Shown: positions 7,958-11,541 of the stretch, in pieces | Layout of the letters: each line of letters begins with the position of its first letter | How positions within the stretch are numbered: the stretch's first letter is position 1 | Origin: an uncultured Faecalibacterium sp. | GTDB lineage: Bacteria > Bacillota > Clostridia > Oscillospirales > Ruminococcaceae | DNA: 11,541 nt | Reading direction: 5' to 3' | Assembly (NCBI GenBank): GCA_934539245.1 | Contig: CAKTCK010000054.1 | Span: forward strand, 1 to 11,541 | The notes under the pieces: model-generated | What the model saw: only the letters and a program-made list of their open reading frames with translations | Told to the model about the DNA's origin: nothing | The model's database searches: none | Position numbers and translations under genes: made by a program

Positions 7958-7996
7958 AATGAACCTCTCCTTTTCCTGTGATACACCCATCACGCA

Positions 7997-8017
7997 GCAC
8001 CGCCGTTTTTGCGGTGC
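7997..8017 (-). other. Hairpin in the serC leader
   Basis: GCACCGC (7997-8003) and GCGGTGC (8011-8017) form a perfect 7-bp stem with a 7-base loop, within the predicted serC 5' untranslated region of about 76 nt and 24 nt before the SD. No T run follows it on the minus strand, so it is not a terminator. It may affect mRNA stability or translation. Confidence 0.5.
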
Positions 8018-8039
8018 GTCTGTTACTTTCCGTAGCCGT

Positions 8040-8069
8040 AGTATACCGGTTTTTCCATGCCGAAAACAA
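8040..8069 (-). promoter_or_regulatory. serC promoter
   Basis: On the minus strand, TTGTTT (8069-8064), an 18-base spacer and TATACT (8045-8040). Predicted transcription start is near 8033. The -10 box is strong; the -35 box is moderate, which would suit a promoter helped by an upstream activator. Confidence 0.65.
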
Positions 8070-8073
8070 GAGC

Positions 8074-8089
8074 ATCTTTGCACAAAGAT
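8074..8089. promoter_or_regulatory. Perfect 16-bp dyad upstream of the serC -35 box
   Basis: ATCTTTG-CA-CAAAGAT, 7-bp arms without mismatch and a 2-bp centre, ending 4 bp upstream of the serC -35 box (about -41 to -56). This is a classic place for a dimeric activator, though a repressor is possible. The cognate protein is not known. Confidence 0.5.
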
Positions 8090-8124
8090 ATTGCCCCTGC
8101 ACCCCGCCTGAGGGCACAAAGCAT

Positions 8125-8132
8125 ACAAATGT
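8125..8132. promoter_or_regulatory. BlaI/MecI-operator-like site 1
   Basis: TACAAATGTG at 8124-8133 has a perfect ACA-AA-TGT core and differs by one base from the TACA-N2-TGTA core known for BlaI/MecI repressors. It overlaps a possible minus-strand -10 (TATGCT, with TTGTCC 18 bp away). Confidence 0.4.
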
Positions 8133-8155
8133 GCGCCGTACAGGGACAAAATATA

Positions 8156-8171
8156 AGACAAACGTAAAAGA
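8156..8171. promoter_or_regulatory. BlaI/MecI-operator-like site 2 (direct repeat A)
   Basis: AGACAAACGTAAAAGA, 15 of 16 bases identical to the copy at 8249-8264. Its core GACAAACGTA differs at two positions from TACA-N2-TGTA, so by itself it would be a weak site. Confidence 0.4.
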
Positions 8172-8209
8172 TATACACTATTCCCTGATTCCATGCGGAT
8201 TTTCCACCC

Positions 8210-8238
8210 TTGCACCTTTGACAGAAACGCGGTATACT
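8210..8238 (+). promoter_or_regulatory. Promoter reading toward the blaI-like gene
   Basis: TTGCAC (8210-8215), a 17-base spacer and TATACT (8233-8238). Predicted start is near 8245, so the leader would be about 300 nt and would run through both palindromic elements before ATG 8546. A TTGACA at 8218-8223 is only 9 bp from the -10 and is not the -35. Confidence 0.6.
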
Positions 8239-8248
8239 GGGAATGTTG

Positions 8249-8264
8249 AGACAAATGTAAAAGA
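8249..8264. promoter_or_regulatory. BlaI/MecI-operator-like site 3 (direct repeat B)
   Basis: AGACAAATGTAAAAGA, with core GACA-AA-TGTA one base from the BlaI/MecI consensus. It begins about 4 bp after the predicted start of the plus-strand promoter, where a bound repressor would block initiation or early elongation. It fits autorepression of the downstream BlaI-type gene. Confidence 0.5.
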
Positions 8265-8270
8265 AAATTT

Positions 8271-8342
8271 CCTCAGTCAAAGCCTGACGACTTTGGCATG
8301 GCGGGAAGGTTTCTTATTACGTTTGATACTTTAGCACTGAGG
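8271..8342. repeat. Degenerate palindromic element (copy 3)
   Basis: It starts CCTCAGTCAAAGCCTGACGA and ends CACTGAGG, so CCTCAG (8271-8276) and CTGAGG (8337-8342) are inverted ends. The left part follows the reverse complement of the right end of the copy at 8354-8513 (CTCAGTCAAAGCC, then a short loop and CTTTG). The remaining hairpins have decayed. It looks like an older, shortened family member directly beside an intact one. Confidence 0.5.
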
Positions 8343-8353
8343 GCAACGGCGTG

Positions 8354-8513
8354 CGCCCTCTCAGTCACCTACGGTGACAGCTCTCCCAAGGGGAGAGCCA
8401 AGAGCACTGCCGGAAACTTTCGCATTACACCTAACGCTTTAGCAACGGGCTTTAAACCTTGGCTCCCCCTTTGGGGGAGCTGGCAAAGCCGATAGGCTTT
8501 GACTGAGAGGGCG
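8354..8513. repeat. Miniature palindromic element (copy 2), intact
   Basis: A 160-bp element with perfect 14-bp terminal inverted repeats CGCCCTCTCAGTCA / TGACTGAGAGGGCG. Four hairpins are arranged symmetrically: GTCACC/GGTGAC, GCTCTCC/GGAGAGC, GCTCCCCC/GGGGGAGC and AAAGCC/GGCTTT. It is non-coding; an open frame across it is an artefact. It ends 32 bp before the regulator's ATG. Confidence 0.85.
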
Positions 8514-8526
8514 TTCTCGCTAAAAT
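8499..8526 (+). promoter_or_regulatory. Possible element-derived promoter for the blaI-like gene
   Basis: TTGACT (8499-8504), lying in the right terminal repeat of the palindromic element, is followed after 16 bases by TAAAAT (8521-8526). The start would fall near 8533, directly at the SD, leaving a leader of only about 13 nt. The boxes fit; the very short leader makes the call uncertain. Confidence 0.35.
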
Positions 8527-8545
8527 TATTACGGAGGTACAACAG

Positions 8546-8968
8546 ATGTACGGCTTACCGGATACCCTGCGGCCGCTTTCAGCGGCAGAAGAACAGGTGA
8601 TGCTTGCCGTGTGGGCGTGCCCGGGCGCGGCGGCGCGGCGGGACATCAGCCAGAAGCTCAAAACCACCGGCTGGGCGGCAGCTACGGTGCTGAATTTTCT
8701 GTACCGGTTGGAGGAAAAAGGCTGGGTCAGGTCGGCAAAGCAGGGCAACTGCAACGTGTATGTGCCGCTGGTCACCCGGCGGGCTTACGGCGTGTACTGT
8801 ATGCGGCAGCGGCTGGACACCCTGTTTGACGGTGATCTTGCCGCCGCCGTCCATGCGCTGGTAAGCGAGAGCGGCTGCTCCCAGAGCTCCTTGGAGCAGG
8901 CCATCCGGGTGCTGGAAGAAAAGCATCAGGAGACCGAGGAGTACGATCTGTACGACCCCTACGGCTGA
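8546..8968 (+). CDS. BlaI/MecI-type winged-helix transcriptional regulator
   Basis: A 140-residue protein with ATG 8546 preceded by ACGGAGGT at 7-nt spacing. Residues 10-80 follow the BlaI/MecI/CopY pattern: LSAAEEQVMLAVW, then DISQKL, the recognition region WAAATVLNFLYRLEEKGWV, and the wing with KQGNCNVYVPLVTRRAY. The C-terminal part should form the dimerisation helices. BlaI and MecI repress beta-lactamase genes and are cleaved when a BlaR1/MecR1 membrane protease senses antibiotic. No such sensor or beta-lactamase is adjacent: upstream are repeats and serC, downstream is citrate synthase. It may therefore be an orphan regulator with another signal. The acidic end (EETEEYDLYDPYG-like) is unremarkable. 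Three operator-like sites lie 280-420 bp upstream, and a longer-spaced variant lies just downstream in front of citrate synthase. Confidence 0.85.
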   Translation: MYGLPDTLRPLSAAEEQVMLAVWACPGAAARRDISQKLKTTGWAAATVLNFLYRLEEKGWVRSAKQGNCNVYVPLVTRRAYGVYCMRQRLDTLFDGDLAAAVHALVSESGCSQSSLEQAIRVLEEKHQETEEYDLYDPYG

Positions 8969-8998
8969 ATTGTTTCATATTTTTTTACAAAATGTTGG

Positions 8999-9027
8999 TT
9001 GACAGTGAAATATCCGTTCTGTAATAT
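8999..9027 (+). promoter_or_regulatory. Promoter of the citrate synthase-MarR unit
   Basis: Consensus TTGACA (8999-9004), a 17-base spacer and TAATAT (9022-9027), with an A/T-rich stretch (8975-8995) in the UP-element position. Predicted start is near 9034. It is the best sigma-A promoter in the window. A palindromic ACA-AAA-TGT (8987-8995) lies just before the -35. Confidence 0.85.
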
Positions 9028-9057
9028 AAAAGTTATTATAAAACGAGAAACGGATAT
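9010..9057. promoter_or_regulatory. Inverted repeat framing the citrate synthase promoter
   Basis: ATATCCGTT (9010-9018) and AACGGATAT (9049-9057) are perfect inverted copies, extendable to ATATCCGTTCT/AGAAACGGATAT with one extra base. One arm lies between -35 and -10, the other in the leader, with 30 bp between them. Because the first arm is upstream of the start, this is a DNA-level signal rather than an RNA hairpin, and probably a pair of operator half-sites. Confidence 0.55.
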
Positions 9058-9086
9058 GGACGAACAGGAAAGGAGCAGCCAGACAC

Positions 9087-10445
9087 ATGGATCATTTGCA
9101 GAATGTATTAAGCTACTTCGACCAGCAGCAGCCCCTTTGTGCAGAGCACGACCGCATCCCCAAGGACCTTTACCGGGAGTTCGGGGTCAAGGCAGGCTTG
9201 CGCGACGAGACCGGCAAGGGCGTGCTGGCAGGTCTGACTAACATCTCGGACATCCGGGCGTTCCAGTATGTGGATGGGGTCAAGCACCCGGCAGACGGTC
9301 AGCTGCTGTACCGCGGCTATGACGTAAAGGACCTCATCAACGGCAGCCGCGGCAGCCGCTTTGCCTTTGAGGAGGCGGGCTATCTGCTGCTGTTTGGCCA
9401 GCTGCCCACCCCGGAGCAGCTGGAGCAGTTCTGCGCGGTGCTGGGCGAGTGCCGCACCATGCCCACCAACTTTACACGTGACGTCATTATGAAGGCGCCC
9501 AGCCACGATATCATGAACAGTATGGCGCGCAGCGTGCTGACGCTGGCTTCCTACGACCCCAAGTCGGCAGACCTGGACACCGCCAACGTGCTGCGCCAGA
9601 GCATCCAGCTGGCGGGCATCTTCCCCATGCTGGCGGTGTACAGCTACCACGCCTATAACCACTACGAAAAAGATGCCAGTATGTATATCCACCGCCCGGA
9701 CCCCAGCCTTTCCACCGCAGAGAACTTTTTGCGGATGCTGCGCCCGGATATGCAGTACACCCCGCTGGAAGCCCGCGTACTGGACGTGGCGCTGCTGCTG
9801 CACGCCGAGCACGGCGGCGGCAACAACTCCACCTTTACCACCCGTGTGGTTACCTCCTCCGGCACCGACACCTACTCAGCCATGGCAGCGGCGCTGTGCT
9901 CCCTCAAGGGCCCGCGTCACGGCGGTGCAAACCTGATGGTCATGCACATGATGCAGAACATCCGGGACAACCTCCACGACATCGAGGACGACGAGGAGCT
10001 GGAAGCCTACCTAAAAAAGCTGCTCCATGGCGAGGCCTTCGACCGCAAGGGTCTGATCTACGGCATGGGACACGCCGTCTACTCCCTCAGCGACCCGCGT
10101 GAGGTGGTGTTCAAGGGCTATGTGGAGCAGCTTGCCCACGAAAAGGGCCGGGACAAGGATCTTTCCCTCTACACCCGCATCGAGCGCATGGCACCCCAGC
10201 TTATTGCACAGGAGCGCAAGATCTTCAAGGGCGTCAGCCCCAATGTGGACTTTTACAGCGGTTTTGTGTACGAGATGCTGGGCATCCCCATGGAGCTGTA
10301 CACCCCGCTGTTTGCCGTGGCGCGCATCATGGGCTGGAGCGCCCACCGCATCGAGGAACTGCTCAGCGCCAATAAGATCATCCGTCCGGCTTACAAGAGC
10401 CTTGGCGGCACCCACGATTATATCCCGCGCAGCCAGCGGGCATAA
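9087..10445 (+). CDS. gltA: Citrate synthase
   Basis: Condenses acetyl-CoA with oxaloacetate to citrate. The 452-residue length and sequence fit bacterial citrate synthases. ATG 9087 follows GGAAAGGAG at 9067-9075. Seen: YRGYDVKDL near residue 75, LLHAEHGGGNNSTFTTRV at 237-253, catalytic His278 (GPRHGGAN), His329 (GMGHAVYSLSDPR) and Asp388 (NVDFYSG), and FAVARIMGWSAHRIEE near the end. The HAEHGGGNNSTF wording replaces the more common ADHExNASTF and may mark a subfamily; 2-methylcitrate synthase activity cannot be excluded from sequence alone. In a fermentative gut Firmicute the likely use is an incomplete TCA branch leading to 2-oxoglutarate and glutamate. It is followed after 15 bp by a MarR-type regulator in the same transcript. 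The promoter carries an inverted repeat that could be the regulatory site. Confidence 0.95.
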   Translation: MDHLQNVLSYFDQQQPLCAEHDRIPKDLYREFGVKAGLRDETGKGVLAGLTNISDIRAFQYVDGVKHPADGQLLYRGYDVKDLINGSRGSRFAFEEAGYLLLFGQLPTPEQLEQFCAVLGECRTMPTNFTRDVIMKAPSHDIMNSMARSVLTLASYDPKSADLDTANVLRQSIQLAGIFPMLAVYSYHAYNHYEKDASMYIHRPDPSLSTAENFLRMLRPDMQYTPLEARVLDVALLLHAEHGGGNNSTFTTRVVTSSGTDTYSAMAAALCSLKGPRHGGANLMVMHMMQNIRDNLHDIEDDEELEAYLKKLLHGEAFDRKGLIYGMGHAVYSLSDPREVVFKGYVEQLAHEKGRDKDLSLYTRIERMAPQLIAQERKIFKGVSPNVDFYSGFVYEMLGIPMELYTPLFAVARIMGWSAHRIEELLSANKIIRPAYKSLGGTHDYIPRSQRA

Positions 10446-10460
10446 AGGGAGGGCATCGGC

Positions 10461-10916
10461 ATGGAAGAAATGCAGCAGCATCATCAGGGGGAATGGTTCT
10501 TCCTCCACGAGCTCAACGTGGATAAGGTGTTCAGCACCATCCAGCGGGCAGATTATCTTATCCTGTATTATATTAAGGTAGCGCAGGAGGCGCACCCCGG
10601 CGAAAAGCTCTATCTTGCCGACCTTGCCGCCGCTATGGGAGTGCGAGTGACCGAGCTTTCCAAGGGCATCGAGAAGCTGCAGGACAACGGCTTTGTGACG
10701 TGGAAAACCGACCGTGAGGCCGGGCGCACCTATGTGGAGCTTTCCAGCAAGGCTGTGGAGCTGATGGCCGAGGAGCAGGCACTTTTGCAGCGCTGTTACC
10801 GCCGGATGCGCGCCGAACTTGGGGACGAGGAGCTGCGCCGCGCCGCTGCCACCATGCAGCGCGCCACCGCTATCCTGAAAGAAGAGCGGGAAAAGGAGCT
10901 CCCCGCCGGGCAGTAG
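10461..10916 (+). CDS. MarR-type winged-helix regulator
   Basis: A 151-residue protein starting at ATG 10461 after AAAGGGAGGG (10444-10453). It has the MarR layout: an N-terminal helix, RADYLILYYI, the helix-turn-helix LYLADLAAAMGVRVTELSKGIEKLQDNGFV (about residues 51-80), a wing TWKTDREAGRTYVELSSKA with the usual D-x-R type tip, then long C-terminal helices for dimerisation. The gene starts 15 bp after citrate synthase, so both are one operon. MarR proteins commonly control their own operon in response to small ligands, so the inverted repeat at the operon promoter is a candidate target. No ligand can be inferred. The N-terminal EEMQQHHQGEW segment has no family signature. Confidence 0.8.
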   Translation: MEEMQQHHQGEWFFLHELNVDKVFSTIQRADYLILYYIKVAQEAHPGEKLYLADLAAAMGVRVTELSKGIEKLQDNGFVTWKTDREAGRTYVELSSKAVELMAEEQALLQRCYRRMRAELGDEELRRAAATMQRATAILKEEREKELPAGQ

Positions 10917-10943
10917 CAGACCGATAAAAACCGAGTAAACAAT

Positions 10944-10981
10944 AAAAATGCTGGAGCATCCGCAAATGCTCCGGTATTTTT
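10944..10981 (+). terminator. Intrinsic terminator of the citrate synthase-MarR operon
   Basis: AAAAATGCTGGAGCAT (10944-10959) pairs over 16 bp, with two wobble pairs, with ATGCTCCGGTATTTTT (10966-10981), followed by TGTTTTA. The loop is six bases. Confidence 0.9.
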
Positions 10982-11002
10982 GTTTTATAGCGATAAATAT
11001 GC

Positions 11003-11056
11003 AAACAAAAAGCAGGCAGTGTCGTGGAAAGGAGGAGGAAAGCGACACTGCCTGCT
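11003..11056 (-). terminator. Perfect 14-bp hairpin with anti-SD loop, terminator on the minus strand
   Basis: AGCAGGCAGTGTCG (11011-11024) and CGACACTGCCTGCT (11043-11056) are perfect inverted copies around an 18-base loop. Read on the minus strand the stem is followed by TTTTTGTTTG, as in an intrinsic terminator, and the loop reads CTTTCCTCCTCCTTTCCA. That loop contains CCTCCTTTC, the same as the 3' end of 16S rRNA, so it can pair with SD sites. On the plus strand the loop is a purine-rich AAAGGAGGAGG with no start codon at a usable distance. Confidence 0.65.
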
Positions 11057-11277
11057 GTATTAGGAACCCCTGAACATTGCGGCTTGATCAGGAGGGATTT
11101 GGTAGTCTGTCCGCCGTTCTGGCTATTGCCTCGCATAGAAACGGGAGACAGTTTTTTATGGGCCTGCTGTGCACCGCTGCTGCGGCTGCACCTGCAGGAA
11201 AATGTGCCTGCATGGGCATTTGCGGGGAGAGCCTTTCGGAGGTTATGGGGGATGTCCGTTCCGTTCTCCCTGAGTGC
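11003..11277 (-). ncRNA. Candidate small RNA upstream of the anti-SD terminator hairpin
   Basis: Hypothesis only. An extended -10-like TGG-CATAAT lies on the minus strand at 11292-11284 without a good -35, and would start an RNA near 11277 ending in the terminator at 11003. The stretch can form several hairpins, for example TGCAGG/CCTGCA and GTGCA-CCGC/GCGG-TGCAC (11168-11190). It shows no convincing match to 6S, tmRNA, RNase P or SRP RNA. On the plus strand a 53-codon frame (ATG 11158, stop 11317-11319) with a GGGAGA nine bases upstream is the only coding alternative and is unsupported. Apart from this I see nothing in 10982-11369. Confidence 0.25.
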
Positions 11278-11369
11278 ACCCTTATTATGCCAGATAATCG
11301 TGGCAATTCTTTGTGGTAATTTTGAACAGTTTGCAAATAAACGCCCGCACGGGTGGAATGCCGCAATGC

Positions 11370-11410
11370 AAAAACCGCCCCGGCTTCCTGCTATGGAAAC
11401 CGGGGCGGTT
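11370..11410 (-). terminator. Terminator of the pyruvate phosphate dikinase gene
   Basis: AACCGCCCCGGCTTCC (11373-11388) pairs with GGAAACCGGGGCGGTT (11395-11410), 16 bp with one wobble and a 6-base loop. On the minus strand it is followed by TTTGCATT, adding to the TT at the stem end. It lies about 40 bp after the stop codon. Confidence 0.88.
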
Positions 11411-11448
11411 CGTTTGCTTTATGATTGCTTTTTCAAGCGCTCACGCAA

Positions 11449-11541
11449 TCACTTGCGAGGGTTCTTGATAGCAGCCTGGGCAGCGGCCAGACGTGCGATA
11501 GGCACACGGAAGGGAGAGCAGCTGACGTAGTCCAGACCGAC
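11449..11541 (-). CDS. ppdK: Pyruvate phosphate dikinase, C-terminal end (5' part outside window)
   Basis: Only the last 30 residues are present: [20 protein letters not shown], then [10 protein letters not shown] and a TGA stop. The run [21 protein letters not shown] is characteristic of the PEP/pyruvate-binding barrel at the end of pyruvate phosphate dikinase, which interconverts pyruvate, ATP and phosphate with PEP, AMP and pyrophosphate. The Cys in CSP is the conserved C-terminal catalytic acid/base cysteine of this barrel. In anaerobic Firmicutes the enzyme can work in either glycolytic or gluconeogenic direction. PEP synthase and enzyme I share the barrel but have a different ending, so they are less likely. 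A strong terminator follows. Confidence 0.9.
   Translation of the reverse strand, partial: VGLDYVSCSPFRVPIARLAAAQAAIKNPRK

Larger units (their letters stand above)
7958..8545. other. 588-bp intergenic control region between serC (-) and the blaI-like gene (+)
   Basis: No protein-coding gene is supported here. From left to right it holds the serC leader with a hairpin, the serC promoter and adjoining 16-bp dyad, three BlaI/MecI-operator-like sites, a plus-strand promoter, one degenerate and one intact palindromic element, and the SD of the regulator gene. The part at 8090-8270 is distinctly A/T-richer than the flanking genes. Confidence 0.75.

Noticed and set aside
6980..7981. 333-codon open frame on the plus strand
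   Set aside because: Antisense to serC, whose family identity is certain.
7958..8033. T-box or serine-sensing leader in front of serC
   Set aside because: The leader has one 7-bp hairpin, no T-box sequence and no terminator hairpin followed by a T run.
8218..8238. TTGACA followed by TATACT
   Set aside because: The two boxes are only 9 bp apart; TTGCAC at 8210 gives the proper 17-bp spacing to the same -10.
7958..8254. 99-residue N-terminal extension of serC
   Set aside because: The frame is open, but the extension crosses the serC promoter and leader, and the protein begins with the conserved family start at 7957 behind a strong SD.
8298..8495. 65-codon plus-strand frame
   Set aside because: It lies across the palindromic elements and is made of their hairpin sequence.
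9056..9241. Alternative ATG 9056 upstream of citrate synthase
   Set aside because: It is in another frame, translates to a Pro/Arg-rich shadow and overlaps the real start with the proper SD.
11024..11530. 168-codon plus-strand frame
   Set aside because: It runs through two terminator hairpins and antisense to the end of pyruvate phosphate dikinase.

Overview
The window looks like chromosome from a GC-rich gut Firmicute of the Faecalibacterium/Ruminococcaceae type. This is inferred from protein style, strong Gram-positive Shine-Dalgarno (SD) sites, a two-part cobalamin methionine synthase, a short ACT-domain SerA, and palindromic elements ending in CCCTCTCAG/CTGAGAGGG of a kind I associate from memory with such genomes. 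No database search was possible. Nothing here looks like a phage, CRISPR array or defence island. The content is mostly core amino-acid and central metabolism, and the more unusual material lies between the genes.

Layout. 1-2263 (+): the C-terminal half of a YgiQ-type radical SAM protein, overlapped by a lipoprotein with a ComEC-like metallo-beta-lactamase domain and a Cys-rich tail, ended by an intrinsic terminator. 2280-5511 (+): a clear promoter, then a stand-alone MetH activation-domain protein overlapping an 807-residue MetH that lacks that domain, ended by a terminator shared with the opposite strand. 5548-7957 (-): serA and serC, separated by a palindromic miniature element that supplies a serC terminator hairpin. 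7958-8545: a 588-bp intergenic control region. It holds the serC promoter with a perfect 16-bp dyad, three BlaI/MecI-operator-like sites, a promoter reading the other way, and one degenerate plus one intact miniature element. 8546-8968 (+): a BlaI/MecI-type regulator without a BlaR-type sensor. 9087-10981 (+): citrate synthase and a MarR-type regulator, with a consensus promoter framed by an inverted repeat and a strong terminator. 10982-11448: about 470 bp without a convincing gene. It contains a perfect 14-bp hairpin whose minus-strand form is a terminator with an anti-SD loop, and the terminator of the final gene. 11449-11541 (-): the last 30 residues of pyruvate phosphate dikinase.

How the genes fit together. 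SerA and SerC take 3-phosphoglycerate to phosphoserine, and serine feeds one-carbon units to folate. MetH and its reactivation partner use methyl-folate to make methionine. Citrate synthase and pyruvate phosphate dikinase sit around pyruvate, PEP and oxaloacetate. The points most worth a second look are the BlaI-like operators next to an orphan BlaI gene, the miniature elements embedded in serC-serA and in the blaI leader, the anti-SD loop hairpin, and the four-cysteine tail on the MetH activation protein.
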